64,000 nucleotides of DNA. Source: Bacillus solitudinis (GTDB lineage: Bacteria > Bacillota > Bacilli > Bacillales > Bacillaceae_D). Below are positions 1 to 8,695 of the stretch, piece after piece. Made by a program: the position numbers and the translations under genes. Numbering within the stretch: position 1 is the first letter of the stretch; each line of letters begins with the position of its first letter. The stretch covers positions 3,075,966 to 3,139,965 of the forward strand of contig NZ_KZ454943.1 of NCBI RefSeq assembly GCF_002797395.1. Direction: 5' to 3'. The notes under the pieces were generated by a model. It ran no database searches. It was not told the DNA's origin and was given only the letters and a program-made list of their open reading frames with translations.

Positions 1-288
1 AAGGATATCCTTTAAATAACCATCTTCAAATAAAAGCGAAACGTCTTGTCTTAAATAAGCAGACTGATTTAGAAGAGATTTAGTTTGCCATTTTAAGCGA
101 TATTCATCTTCATCTTCAATTGATTGGAGCGCTAGTTGAGAAGTTGCAACATCAAACGTTGCTTGGGGGTCTAGTGGGAAAAATGTTAAGGCTTCTTTGA
201 ATGGTTCTGACTTTAACCCAAAGGTCAGTGACAGTCCTACGAGTAGGGATGTCATAATAATCAGTGAAATGTAAATTTTTTTACGCAT
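1..288 (-). CDS. Exported or membrane-anchored protein, partial (C-terminus outside window)
   Basis: The gene runs off the left edge, so only the first 96 residues are visible. It opens with MRKKIYISLIIMTSLLVG, a basic start and hydrophobic stretch typical of a signal peptide or membrane anchor, followed by a hydrophilic acidic domain (EDEDEYRLKW). A GGAGGG ribosome binding site lies just upstream of the ATG at 288. I do not recognise the family. The start is well supported; the function is unknown. Confidence 0.7.
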   Translation of the reverse strand, partial: MRKKIYISLIIMTSLLVGLSLTFGLKSEPFKEALTFFPLDPQATFDVATSQLALQSIEDEDEYRLKWQTKSLLNQSAYLRQDVSLLFEDGYLKDIL

Positions 289-436
289 CGAAGTCCCTCC
301 AATGGACAAACTTTATGCTCATTAATATGTAGAGGACAAGTAAATTATGTGTTCAAATCATCCCTATTTAGCTGATAAAAGGAAGGTGAATGAAAAAAAT
401 GTTGCTTTTGAATGGGGTAAGAAGAGAGACCGGTAT

Positions 437-477
437 TAAAAAGGACTAGTTCCTTCAAACAAGGTTCTAGTCTTTAG
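437..477 (-). terminator. Intrinsic terminator of the yueI-like gene
   Basis: On the minus strand, GACTAG pairs with CTAGTC and AACCTT with AAGG around a short loop, followed by TTTTT. It lies directly behind the stop of the yueI-like gene. Confidence 0.65.
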
Positions 478-482
478 TGGAT

Positions 483-881
483 TTATTCGATTTCTTCCAT
501 ATCAAGCTGATATAATTCGTCTTTGACAAACATATTAGTTGATTCAATGGCACTTGATTCATCGGCTAGAACAAGACCAAATGGGGTGGTTCTTGGAGGG
601 GTAACCACTGTAAAACGACAATTATGTTTGGAGGCTTCCTGAATATAATTCGAATAAGTTTTGTATGCGAGGTTTCCATTTATATAAAGGTGGAGATTTT
701 GCTTCGTTTTCATTAATCGAATCGCTTCTTCATACATTCCACCCCGGATAACCTGTTTCTTTGTTAAGGCTAGATAAATTCGTTCAATAATAGTTGAAAG
801 AAACAACCCTCGCTCTTCCGGTTTTATCTCTGGTACTCCGTATAATGCTCGGTCAATAACATCCTTCATTTTCTGATCCAC
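483..881 (-). CDS. yueI: YueI family protein (DUF1694)
   Basis: The 132-residue product matches the YueI/DUF1694 family in length and character: a helical N-terminus (ALYGVPEIKPEERGLFLSTI), then LALTKKQV, and a central alpha/beta part containing HNCRFTVV. The family is widespread in Bacillaceae and resembles ribosomal L7Ae-like folds, but its role is unknown. The start is GTG at 881, with GAAGGG about 8 bases upstream; an overlapping ATG at 885 is out of frame. It appears to be monocistronic, with its own terminator behind it. Confidence 0.75.
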   Translation of the reverse strand: MDQKMKDVIDRALYGVPEIKPEERGLFLSTIIERIYLALTKKQVIRGGMYEEAIRLMKTKQNLHLYINGNLAYKTYSNYIQEASKHNCRFTVVTPPRTTPFGLVLADESSAIESTNMFVKDELYQLDMEEIE

Positions 882-1003
882 GCATACAGCCCTTCTTTCT
901 TTATGTAAATATGAAGCTAGAAAAATTCTTGTCCTTATTTATTATCCTCACACATATCATACCATATACGAAATTGCATTATGAGTAAAGGAGTTGTGTG
1001 TAG

Positions 1004-1516
1004 ATGTGGTCAATAATGATGATGCTATTGTTTGTTTTTGCAATTGGCATGACTGTGGGAGGGTTACTTGCCGCACCAAGAATGGCCCCGCGCCCTTTTT
1101 CTTTAATTATATTTAGTGTATGTTTCTTGTTTTTAACATATATTGGGATGTTACTTGGGATGTTTATTAGCGGTTGGTTTGCTTTTCGTTTAATGGAAAT
1201 GGGTCTTGCTATTATTGCCCTTATTATTATAGTAGCAGCGTTTACTCGCTTTCACCCAACACTTGGTTTCTTTCATCCTGATGATAAGCTATTACTTGCG
1301 TTAATTGCTTGCTTATTCTTTTTTATGGGAATGGAGTGGGGGATTTTAGAGTGGCGGGCGTTTTTTACGTTATTTGCAGGGACTTTCTTTTTCATATCTA
1401 TCTTTTTAGGTCTTTATATCCAACTTCAAATTCGGCGAATAATGTGGCGTCATGCTCAGATTGCCTACATTCCACTCATTTGGCTACTTTTCGTATCGAT
1501 CCTTAAGCTGTTATAA
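1004..1516 (+). CDS. Small polytopic membrane protein of unknown function
   Basis: This 170-residue protein is almost entirely hydrophobic, with about five to six predicted membrane spans and a short basic loop near the end (LQIRRIMWRHAQ). AAAGGAG precedes the ATG by about 10 bases. It sits just upstream of yqgQ and glcK in the same direction (13-21 base gaps), so it is probably cotranscribed with them. In B. subtilis the gene before yqgQ encodes the much larger rhomboid protease YqgP/GluP; this protein lacks a GxSG rhomboid motif and is not that gene. Confidence 0.7.
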   Translation: MWSIMMMLLFVFAIGMTVGGLLAAPRMAPRPFSLIIFSVCFLFLTYIGMLLGMFISGWFAFRLMEMGLAIIALIIIVAAFTRFHPTLGFFHPDDKLLLALIACLFFFMGMEWGILEWRAFFTLFAGTFFFISIFLGLYIQLQIRRIMWRHAQIAYIPLIWLLFVSILKLL

Positions 1517-1537
1517 TAAGGACGAGAGGTGAGCAGG

Positions 1538-1729
1538 ATGAATACACTTTATGATGTTCAACAGTTATTAAAAAAACACGGAACGATCATTTATACACGT
1601 GATACACAACTCGATTTAGAGTTAATGGAAGAAGAGATTCGTGAATTGCATAACTGGAAAATGGTTGAAACATCAGTGTTTTTGCAAGCATTGCTCATAA
1701 TCCAAAAAGAGAAACATGGTCACATGTAG
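1538..1729 (+). CDS. yqgQ: YqgQ family small protein (DUF910)
   Basis: The product has 63 residues beginning MNTLYDVQQLLKKHGT and matches the YqgQ/DUF910 family, which forms a small helical bundle and is nearly always found next to glucokinase in Bacillus. I place the start at the ATG at 1538 because GAGGTG lies six bases upstream; the longer reading from GTG 1529 would use the ribosome binding site as coding sequence. Its function is unknown. It lies 12 bases before the chosen glcK start, which suggests translational coupling. Confidence 0.85.
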   Translation: MNTLYDVQQLLKKHGTIIYTRDTQLDLELMEEEIRELHNWKMVETSVFLQALLIIQKEKHGHM

Positions 1730-1741
1730 AAGGTGGGTACT

Positions 1742-2704
1742 ATGGATAAGAAATGGTATGTTGGTGTTGACTTAGGGGGCACAACAATAAAAATGGCATT
1801 TGTATCAGGAAACGGTGATATTATCCAAAAGTGGGAAATCCCTACAGATAAGAGGGATGGTGGCAAGAATATAACCTCTGATATTTCAAAAGCTATTGAT
1901 GAGAAATTACATAAACTCGGAAAATCAAAAGAACAGCTTGTTGCGATTGGGATGGGAGCACCCGCTTTTATTGAAATGGAGACAGGTTATATTTACGAGG
2001 CGGTAAATATTGGTTGGAAGGATTTTGCTCTTAAAGATGTTCTAGAACAGGAGACAGGTCTTCCAGTTAAAATTGATAACGATGCAAATGTAGCTGCTTT
2101 AGGGGAAATGTGGCAGGGAGCAGGAGAGGGCGCTAAAAACCTTCTATGTATCACACTCGGGACGGGTGTGGGAGGAGGAATTATCGCAAACGGAGAAATT
2201 CTCCATGGAGTCAATGGTATGGCCGGAGAAGTTGGGCATATTACATCTATTCCTGAAGGAGGTTTCCCTTGTAACTGTGGTAAAACAGGTTGTCTAGAAA
2301 CCTTAGCCTCGGCGACTGGCATTGCACGATTAGCCACAGAAGGCTTAACTAACCAAGCGAATAGTCAGCTTCATGACGTATATAAAGAAGCAGGTGTTCT
2401 CTCTACAAAGGATGTGTTCGATGCTGTAAGGGCAGGGGACGAATATGCAAAAGAGATTATTGAGACGATATCGTTTCATCTTGGCCTTGCATTAGCGAAT
2501 ATTGCTAATTCATTTAATCCGTCAAAAATCGTTATTGGTGGAGGGGTGTCTAGAGCCGAGGATTTAGTTCTTCAGCCAATTGAACGGCACTTTAAGAAAT
2601 TTGCTTTAAAGCGAGTAGCAGAGGGTGCTGAGTTTAAAATAGCGACATTAGGGAATGATGCAGGTGTGATTGGAAGTGCCTGGATTGCTAAACAGCTTGG
2701 CTAA
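1742..2704 (+). CDS. glcK: Glucokinase, ROK family
   Basis: The 320-residue protein phosphorylates glucose at C6 using ATP, feeding intracellular glucose into glycolysis. The N-terminal phosphate-binding motif VDLGGTTIK, the sugar-binding stretch IDNDANVAALGEMW, the glycine-rich LGTGVGGGII and the ROK zinc motif CNCGKTGCLET are all present. The ATG at 1742 is preferred over GTG 1733 because AAGGTGGG lies directly before it. It is the last gene of a short yqgQ-glcK transcription unit. Confidence 0.93.
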   Translation: MDKKWYVGVDLGGTTIKMAFVSGNGDIIQKWEIPTDKRDGGKNITSDISKAIDEKLHKLGKSKEQLVAIGMGAPAFIEMETGYIYEAVNIGWKDFALKDVLEQETGLPVKIDNDANVAALGEMWQGAGEGAKNLLCITLGTGVGGGIIANGEILHGVNGMAGEVGHITSIPEGGFPCNCGKTGCLETLASATGIARLATEGLTNQANSQLHDVYKEAGVLSTKDVFDAVRAGDEYAKEIIETISFHLGLALANIANSFNPSKIVIGGGVSRAEDLVLQPIERHFKKFALKRVAEGAEFKIATLGNDAGVIGSAWIAKQLG

Positions 2705-2823
2705 TAATCTACACATATTATCAATAATTACATACGATATAGTATGAGTTCATCGTTCTTTACATGATAGTATGTTTGAAGGGTACTATAATATTCGAGT
2801 AAAGAAAAAAGGGGACTACAAAC

Positions 2824-4239
2824 ATGGAGGACTATCGAATAGAACGCGATTTATTGGGTGAGAAGCAGGTTCCAAAAGATGCTTATTACGGCATACAAAC
2901 AATGCGTGCCCAGGAGAATTTTCCGATTACAGGATATCCGCCTCACCCAGAATTGATTCGAGCGTTTGGCTATGTAAAAAAAGCTGCAGCAATGGCAAAT
3001 CGTGATGTAGGAGCACTTCAGAAGAATATTGCGGATGCAATTATTGAAGCTTCAGAAGAGGTTATTGATGGAAAACTAGTTAGTCATTTTATTGTTGATT
3101 CAATTCAAGGTGGGGCTGGTACATCATTTAACATGAATGCCAATGAAGTGATAGCCAATCGTGCAATAGAATTTCTTGGTGGCCAAAAAGGTGAGTATAT
3201 GCGTTTGAGCCCGAATACTCATGTAAATATGGCCCAATCTACGAATGATGCATTTCCAACTGCGATCCATATTGCATGTTTGCATCTTTCAGAAGGTTTA
3301 ACAGATGCTCTTCTAAAGTTAATTGAGGCGATGAAAGAAAAAGAACAAGAATTTGACACTGTTTTAAAGATGGGACGAACCCATCTACAAGATGCCGTTC
3401 CCATTCGTTTAGGACAAGAATTCGGTTCTTACCGTAGAGTTTTAACGAGAGATTTAGGGAGAATTAAAAGCTCAGTTGGCCATCTATTTGAAATTAATAT
3501 GGGCGCAACAGCTGTTGGGACAGGACTAAACGCTCAACCTAAATATATAGAGAAAGTTGCAAACTATCTAGCTGACATTACGGGTTTACCATTTAAAACG
3601 GCTGAGAACTTAGTTGATGCTACGCAAAATACGGATGCTTACACAGAACTATCTAGTGCTTTAAAGATTTTAGCCATTAATATTTCTAAAATAGCTAACG
3701 ATTTACGGTTGATGAGTTCAGGACCACGAACAGGATTGAATGAAATTAATTTACCGCCAAGGCAGCCAGGTTCATCGATTATGCCTGGAAAAGTAAATCC
3801 GGTTATGTGTGAGGTTATTAATCAAATATCCTTTCAAGTCATCGGAAACGACCATACGATTAGCTTAGCATCTGAAGCAGGTCAGCTTGAACTGAATGTA
3901 ATGGAGCCAGTGCTTGTCTTTAATTTATTGCAATCATTATCGATTTTACAAAACGGTATCACTGTTTTCACGAAATATACCATTGAAGGAATTACCGCTA
4001 ATATTGAACGTTGCCAAGAGTTAGTTGAGAAAAGTGTTGGGATTATCACTGCGATTAATCCTCATGTTGGCTATGAGGTCGCTACAAGGATTGCCAAAGA
4101 AGCGATTCAAACAGACCGGTCCGTTCGAGAGATTTGCATAGAGAGAGGTATCTTGTCTGAAGAAGAATTAAATGAAATTCTTGACGCGAAGGAAATGACC
4201 AATCCAGGTATTGCAGGGGCCCGGTTTATTTACGGATGA
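2824..4239 (+). CDS. aspA: Aspartate ammonia-lyase (aspartase)
   Basis: The 471-residue enzyme of the aspartase/fumarase superfamily reversibly converts aspartate to fumarate and ammonia. The superfamily signature [11 protein letters not shown] is intact, as is the substrate-binding SGPRTGLNEINLP loop; the N-terminus (RIERDLLGEKQVP) is aspartase-like rather than fumarase-like, and a separate class II fumarase lies at 13867-15261. AAGGGGAC precedes the ATG. A TATAAT at 2787-2792 could be its -10 box but no good -35 is evident. Behind the stop comes a repeat-derived hairpin at 4263-4310. Confidence 0.93.
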   Translation: MEDYRIERDLLGEKQVPKDAYYGIQTMRAQENFPITGYPPHPELIRAFGYVKKAAAMANRDVGALQKNIADAIIEASEEVIDGKLVSHFIVDSIQGGAGTSFNMNANEVIANRAIEFLGGQKGEYMRLSPNTHVNMAQSTNDAFPTAIHIACLHLSEGLTDALLKLIEAMKEKEQEFDTVLKMGRTHLQDAVPIRLGQEFGSYRRVLTRDLGRIKSSVGHLFEINMGATAVGTGLNAQPKYIEKVANYLADITGLPFKTAENLVDATQNTDAYTELSSALKILAINISKIANDLRLMSSGPRTGLNEINLPPRQPGSSIMPGKVNPVMCEVINQISFQVIGNDHTISLASEAGQLELNVMEPVLVFNLLQSLSILQNGITVFTKYTIEGITANIERCQELVEKSVGIITAINPHVGYEVATRIAKEAIQTDRSVREICIERGILSEEELNEILDAKEMTNPGIAGARFIYG

Positions 4240-4262
4240 TGAGAACATGAGAACGCCAAAAA

Positions 4263-4400
4263 AAGAGGGCACTGAAAAAGGTATGATTTTACCTCTTTCA
4301 GTGCCCTCTTAAGCAATGAGTGAAAAAGACATCTCAGCTCTCTATGAACGGGTTTCTCATAGTGGGCGCGCGACGTTCGGAGCAATTGCCGCTTCTTTGG
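4263..4400 (-). repeat. Dispersed palindromic repeat, copy C (reverse orientation)
   Basis: AAGAGGGCACTGAAA at 4263-4277 pairs with the complementary sequence at 4296-4310, extended by AAGGT/ACCTC. The rest (CTATGA...CTCATAG, GCGCGC, GAGCAATTGCC) aligns with the reverse complement of the copy at 34116. The long hairpin right behind aspA probably also serves as its terminator. The stretch from about 4401 to 4559 holds a further AAAAAGGTGTCTTTTTT run and nothing else I can identify. Confidence 0.7.
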
Positions 4401-4559
4401 GAAGCTAAAAAGGTGTCTTTTTTGAGTCAATAAATGTTTATAAAAAAGTTGAAACATTAGGTTTAGTTTATACGTCTAATATAAAAGGGAAATAAAAATA
4501 GCAAACTTAGGTCGCAATAGTGTAGGATAGGTAAGCAGATAGAAAAGGGGGGAGAGTTT

Positions 4560-5690
4560 ATGGTTTTTTTCAGATGGGTATTACTTTTTATTTTTTTAAT
4601 TACATGTGTAGGCTGCTTTTCAACGAAGCTTGAGGGGCAACCATCACCCGGTAGTTTATCTGATATTCCTAAAAAACGGAATGCACCATCATCCTTTTTC
4701 TCAGGTTCACCAATTTCCCCCCTCTTCGAAAATGAAACTGTCTCTTCAGAAATTCAAGGTTGGTTTAATGAAACTTCGGTCCTTTATTTAACAGAAAGAG
4801 AAGAGTTGTTTTCATTAGTCATTCATGATGTACATTCAGGAGAAACAATGCCCTTTTTTGATACGGAAGATTGGATTATCAATATTAGAGAAAATCATGA
4901 CTATTCATTGTTTGCCATTCAGACGGTGAATGAGGAAGACGAATCGAAAGTTTTAATCGTTGATTCGTCGGGTCAGATTCAAATGGAAATAGAAGACTTT
5001 GGAGAAGATTATTCAGTTTATTGGAGCTCATTTAATCGTGATGAGTTTATTCTTATCGCATATTTACCTGATTGGGAATTGGACGTTTATTTTATAAAAG
5101 CTAGTGAGCAAAAAGTCAAACCACTTCCGATTGAACAGTCGTATATTCAATGGGTATCAGAACAGAAAATTGCTTACTTAAACTGGGATCAACTGGAACC
5201 GAGCTATCATGCACCACTTGTTTTCTTCAATCTAGATACACAAGAAGAACAAACAGTACAAGATGACATCATTGCTTTTGTTAATGCGTCTCCAGACATT
5301 TCATTTACAGTCACAGTAGATACCATTTATGATCTCCACTCGGACTATACGTTTCATGACTTTCGAAATGAATCAATTGTAAGCCATCTTGATATGCCAA
5401 TTTTAAACACATACTCAGAACAGTGGTGGATTCCTTTTCATACTTTCGGCAAAAAGGATGAAATCATTTATTATCTTCGTCCGAAATATAGTGGGGATTA
5501 TTTTAGTTATTCGGATGGTTATGATTTGATGGCATATTATGTAAGGACGAATACAGGGGAAAAACTGTCCGAACTTAAAGAACATGTTCCTCTCGCGATT
5601 TCTCCAAAAGAGGATTATATTCTGGTTGGAAACAGTTTTGAACAAATTTTTGATATTGCAAGCCAAACCATGTATCCAATGTATGAATAA
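4560..5690 (+). CDS. YqgU-like lipoprotein, predicted beta-propeller
   Basis: The 376-residue product has a type II-like signal (hydrophobic FIFLITCVGC, with Cys20 as likely lipidated residue; the Cys at -3 is unusual). The mature part shows repeated blade-like units (VLIVDSSGQI, LVFFNLDTQ, YVRTNTGEKL), consistent with a six-bladed beta-propeller like YqgU, which also lies near glcK in B. subtilis. AGGGGGGAGAG precedes the ATG. The binding partner is unknown; the assignment to YqgU rests on domain style and location. Confidence 0.65.
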   Translation: MVFFRWVLLFIFLITCVGCFSTKLEGQPSPGSLSDIPKKRNAPSSFFSGSPISPLFENETVSSEIQGWFNETSVLYLTEREELFSLVIHDVHSGETMPFFDTEDWIINIRENHDYSLFAIQTVNEEDESKVLIVDSSGQIQMEIEDFGEDYSVYWSSFNRDEFILIAYLPDWELDVYFIKASEQKVKPLPIEQSYIQWVSEQKIAYLNWDQLEPSYHAPLVFFNLDTQEEQTVQDDIIAFVNASPDISFTVTVDTIYDLHSDYTFHDFRNESIVSHLDMPILNTYSEQWWIPFHTFGKKDEIIYYLRPKYSGDYFSYSDGYDLMAYYVRTNTGEKLSELKEHVPLAISPKEDYILVGNSFEQIFDIASQTMYPMYE

Positions 5691-5700
5691 AATGCGGTTC

Positions 5701-5728
5701 TTGCAATTCTTGCGTGTTCTGTCATAAT
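5701..5728 (+). promoter_or_regulatory. Promoter of the thiamine operon
   Basis: TTGCAA at 5701-5706 and CATAAT at 5723-5728 are separated by 16 bases, with an extended TGT just before the -10. It lies about 25 bases upstream of the TPP riboswitch. Confidence 0.6.
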
Positions 5729-5752
5729 AGAATTAAATCAAATTAATAGTTG

Positions 5753-5848
5753 TAGAAGGCTAGGGGTGTTTGCGTGAAGCAGGCTGAGAAAAAGGTATAC
5801 CTTTTACCCTCGTACCTGATCTGGTTCAAGCCAGCGTAGGGAAGTCGA
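5753..5848 (+). ncRNA. TPP riboswitch (THI box)
   Basis: The conserved core is clear: GGGGTG near 5763, the CTGAGA element near 5784, then ACCCTCGTACCTGATCTGG and CCAGCGTAGGGAAG. This RNA binds thiamine pyrophosphate. An intrinsic terminator follows before thiE, so high TPP should promote termination and lower expression of the thi operon. Confidence 0.96.
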
Positions 5849-5871
5849 CTGCCAGTGAGTTAATCATGTGT

Positions 5872-5912
5872 AGCCGTATTCTGTTCGTTGGAATGCGGCT
5901 TTTTATTTTTTT
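5872..5912 (+). terminator. Riboswitch expression-platform terminator
   Basis: AGCCGTATTC at 5872-5881 pairs with GAATGCGGCT at 5891-5900 (one G-T pair), followed by a T-rich tract to 5912. It sits between the TPP aptamer and thiE and is the likely regulated terminator. Confidence 0.88.
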
Positions 5913-5936
5913 GTGATATGAAAGGGTTGATTATAA

Positions 5937-6575
5937 ATGCGTGAGTTTAATCTTTATACAATCACTGGAGAAGAGTTTCATCCGGACCGAGAATTAAGTG
6001 AAGTGATAGAACAAGCGATTCTTGGGGGTTCGGACATCATCCAATTAAGGGATAAGAAAAGTTCAAAACTTGAAGTGTTAAAGAAGGCTAGAGCGCTTCG
6101 TGAATTGACTAGAAAGCATGATGTTATATTTATTGTCAACGACCATATTGATGTTGCCCTTGCCGTTGGTGCGGATGGTGTGCATGTTGGTCAGGATGAT
6201 TTACCCTTAGAGGAAGTAAGAAAGATACTGGGTCCTAATAAAATTATTGGGATTTCTACACACGAAATAGAAGAGGCTAGAGAGGCTGAAGTAGGTGGGG
6301 CTGATTATATTGGAGTTGGTCCAATTTTCCAAACTCAAAGCAAGGAAGATGTTGTCGATCCTGTCACAACTGAGTACATTAAACAAGTGGTCTCAGAAAT
6401 CACAATACCTTTTGTCGCTATTGGTGGCATAAAGCTTCATAATGTGAACCAAGTTCTTGAGGCGGGTGCAACAAGGATTTGTATGATTAGTGAAATTGTC
6501 GGGGCAGCAGATATAAAAGGAACATGTGAAACGTTTAAAGAAATTCTTGCAAGCAAAGGAGTCATTCAAAAATGA
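5937..6575 (+). CDS. thiE: Thiamine-phosphate synthase
   Basis: The 212-residue TIM-barrel protein joins HMP-pyrophosphate and thiazole phosphate to make thiamine phosphate. Diagnostic ThiE motifs are present: QLRDK (36-40), VNDHIDVALAVGADGVHVGQ (about 67-86), GISTH (105-109) and GVGPIFQT (126-133). These phosphate- and pyrimidine-binding motifs argue against the paralogue TenI, which lacks QLRDK and VHVGQ. It is the first gene after the TPP riboswitch, and its stop overlaps thiS by four bases. Confidence 0.9.
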   Translation: MREFNLYTITGEEFHPDRELSEVIEQAILGGSDIIQLRDKKSSKLEVLKKARALRELTRKHDVIFIVNDHIDVALAVGADGVHVGQDDLPLEEVRKILGPNKIIGISTHEIEEAREAEVGGADYIGVGPIFQTQSKEDVVDPVTTEYIKQVVSEITIPFVAIGGIKLHNVNQVLEAGATRICMISEIVGAADIKGTCETFKEILASKGVIQK

Positions 6576-6769
6576 AGCTACTTGTAAATGGAGTCGCTCA
6601 TACGATCGATGTGGACACCCTGACAGATGTAGTTCGCTATTTTAATCTTGAAGAGCATCTTGTCGTTACTGAAGTAAATGGTGTCATTATTGATAGAGAA
6701 CAGTGGGATAGCACAAACGTAGAACCTGAAATGAAAATTGAACTTGTCCACTTTGTAGGGGGAGGATGA
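6572..6769 (+). CDS. thiS: Sulfur carrier protein ThiS
   Basis: The 65-residue ubiquitin-fold protein ends in a glycine tail (VGGG), needed for thiocarboxylate formation and sulfur transfer to ThiG. It starts inside the end of thiE (ATGA overlap) and its stop is one base before thiG, so translation is tightly coupled. The adenylating enzyme ThiF that activates it is not in this operon and must lie elsewhere or be replaced by a related E1-like enzyme. Confidence 0.93.
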   Translation: MKLLVNGVAHTIDVDTLTDVVRYFNLEEHLVVTEVNGVIIDREQWDSTNVEPEMKIELVHFVGGG

Positions 6770-6770
6770 C

Positions 6771-7550
6771 ATGAAACGGAAAAAGCTAATTATTGCAGGG
6801 AAGGAACTTTCCTCACGATTTTTTATAGGAACAGGACGATACCCAAATCCATTCGTTCAAAATGAAGCGATTAAAGCTTCAGGGGCAGAGGTATTAACAT
6901 TTGCCATTCGTCGTGTGAATTTAGATGAGCCAGGGGAAGATGCCATTCTCCAACATTTAGACCGAACAAATTTTATATATTTACCGAACACCTCTGGAGC
7001 AACTAATGCAGAAGAGGCCATCAGAATTGCACGACTTGCCAAAGCATCGGGACTTAGTAATTGGATTAAAATAGAAATAAGTGCCGACGAACGAACGCTA
7101 TTACCGGACCCAATTGAAACCTTAAAGGCCACAGAAGTCCTTGCAAAAGAAGGCTTTGTCGTATTACCTTATACATCTGATGATCCCATTCTCTGTAGAA
7201 GGTTGGAAGAAGCAGGAGCAGCTGCTGTCATGCCTGGGGGCTCCCCAATTGGAACGGGCCTTGGTATATTAAATCCTTATAACATTGCGTTAATTGCCGA
7301 ACAATCGAATGTACCGATTATTGTCGATGCGGGGCTTGGTTCAGCTCAGGACGTTGTTCAAGCAATGGAACTTGGGGTTGATGGTGTGTTAATGAATACA
7401 CCAGTCGCAAAAGCAAAGGATCCGGCAAAAATGGCATTAGCAATGAAATATGCGATTGAGGCAGGACGTCTTTCGTATGAAGCGGGAAGAATTCAAAAAA
7501 AGAAATATGCTACGGCCAGTAGTGGGTTAACATCTTTAATTTCGACGTAA
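6771..7550 (+). CDS. thiG: Thiazole synthase
   Basis: The 259-residue TIM barrel makes the thiazole phosphate carboxylate from 1-deoxy-D-xylulose 5-phosphate, dehydroglycine and ThiS thiocarboxylate. The Schiff-base lysine lies in NWIKIEI (Lys100); [23 protein letters not shown] and DAGLGSAQD are typical. AGGGGGAGG just before the ATG overlaps the Gly codons at the end of thiS. The product stands together with ThiO, which supplies dehydroglycine. Confidence 0.95.
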   Translation: MKRKKLIIAGKELSSRFFIGTGRYPNPFVQNEAIKASGAEVLTFAIRRVNLDEPGEDAILQHLDRTNFIYLPNTSGATNAEEAIRIARLAKASGLSNWIKIEISADERTLLPDPIETLKATEVLAKEGFVVLPYTSDDPILCRRLEEAGAAAVMPGGSPIGTGLGILNPYNIALIAEQSNVPIIVDAGLGSAQDVVQAMELGVDGVLMNTPVAKAKDPAKMALAMKYAIEAGRLSYEAGRIQKKKYATASSGLTSLIST

Positions 7551-7569
7551 TGTAGAGGAAGTGACAGTC

Positions 7570-8679
7570 ATGGGAGAGCGAATAATTGTCCTTGGTGGTG
7601 GCGTTATTGGACTAGCAAGTGCCCTGGAGCTAAATAACAGAGGTCATCAGGTTACAGTTTTAGAGAAAAGTAAGTGCGGAGGCCAAGCCTCGGGAGCAGC
7701 GGCAGGAATGCTTGCTCCTTTTTCTGAAATCGGCGAAGATCCGGATGACTTTTTTCAATTATGTTTAGCTAGTTTGAGATTATACCCAACGTGGCAGAAA
7801 GAAGTAAAGCGACTTTCTAACAGAGGGTTTGAATACATAAATAGTGGCAGCTTACATGCTGTATACCATGAGGCTGATTTACTCGCATTAGAAACTAGGC
7901 AGTCTTGGCAAAAAGACTGGGGAACTGAAGCTAATATTTTGACGGCTGGAGAGCTAAAACAAAAAGAGCCTGAGCTCTCAGATAATATTATCGCAGCGAT
8001 GCATTACCCGGAAGAAAGTCACGTCTTTGCACCGGATTATGTAAGGGCCCTCGAGGAGGCATGCCGCAATCAGGGAGTCACGATTTGTGATGAGTTAGAA
8101 CACGTTTCAGTGCTTGAATGGCGTGGGGATATAAAGCTTCAATCAATGGATGGCAGGATATTTACGAGTGAAAAACTGGTTATTTGTTCAGGTGCATGGG
8201 CGCAAGAATTAGAAGAGACATTTTCACTCCGAATTCCCGTGTATCCAATTCGCGGACAAATTTGTGCCTATGATAATCTTCAAGGTAGAGTGAATCATAT
8301 CGTCTACACGAGTCAGGGATATCTTGTTCCAAAAGGCAATGGTACCATTGTAAACGGTGCATCAGAAGACATTGCTGGCTTTGCCACGGATGTCACTGAA
8401 AAAGGCATTTTGAGACTGACAAACTGGAATTATCAAATTTTCCCATTCTTAAAAGAGATGAAGCCGTTTCACCGCTGGGCTGGTTTGCGTCCTGCAACTC
8501 AGGATGGCTATCCACTGATTGGTTCCTTAGAGGAAGCTCCCCATGTGATAATGGCTACAGGTCATTATCGAAATGGAATCTTGCTAAGTCCAGTTACAGC
8601 AGTATCTGTTGCAAATATTGTTGATGGTTTGGCTGAACATGTGCCATTAAATCTATTTAAACCAGAGCGTTTTTCATAA
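7570..8679 (+). CDS. thiO: Glycine oxidase ThiO
   Basis: The 369-residue FAD-dependent D-amino-acid-oxidase-type enzyme oxidises glycine to iminoacetate for thiazole formation, the aerobic alternative to radical-SAM ThiH. The N-terminal dinucleotide fold reads IVLGGGVIGLASALEL; the C-terminal WAGLRPATQDGYPLIG and GHYRNGILLSP stretches are typical of the family. The ATG at 7570 is chosen because GAGGAAGTG ends six bases upstream and covers the alternative GTG at 7561. Confidence 0.92.
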   Translation: MGERIIVLGGGVIGLASALELNNRGHQVTVLEKSKCGGQASGAAAGMLAPFSEIGEDPDDFFQLCLASLRLYPTWQKEVKRLSNRGFEYINSGSLHAVYHEADLLALETRQSWQKDWGTEANILTAGELKQKEPELSDNIIAAMHYPEESHVFAPDYVRALEEACRNQGVTICDELEHVSVLEWRGDIKLQSMDGRIFTSEKLVICSGAWAQELEETFSLRIPVYPIRGQICAYDNLQGRVNHIVYTSQGYLVPKGNGTIVNGASEDIAGFATDVTEKGILRLTNWNYQIFPFLKEMKPFHRWAGLRPATQDGYPLIGSLEEAPHVIMATGHYRNGILLSPVTAVSVANIVDGLAEHVPLNLFKPERFS

Positions 8680-8695
8680 GAATGGAGGGTGAGAG

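Noticed and set aside
390-449. Possible 19-residue ORF (MKKMLLLNGVRRETGIKKD) behind GGAAGGTG
   Set aside because: Its end lies inside the yueI terminator stem and the ribosome binding site almost touches the ATG; no support for a gene.
2775-2792. TTGAAG-TATAAT as aspA promoter
   Set aside because: The spacing is only about five bases; TATAAT alone is possible but no acceptable -35 exists.
5937-6575. Calling this gene TenI (thiazole tautomerase)
   Set aside because: QLRDK and GADGVHVGQ are ThiE motifs and are missing from TenI.
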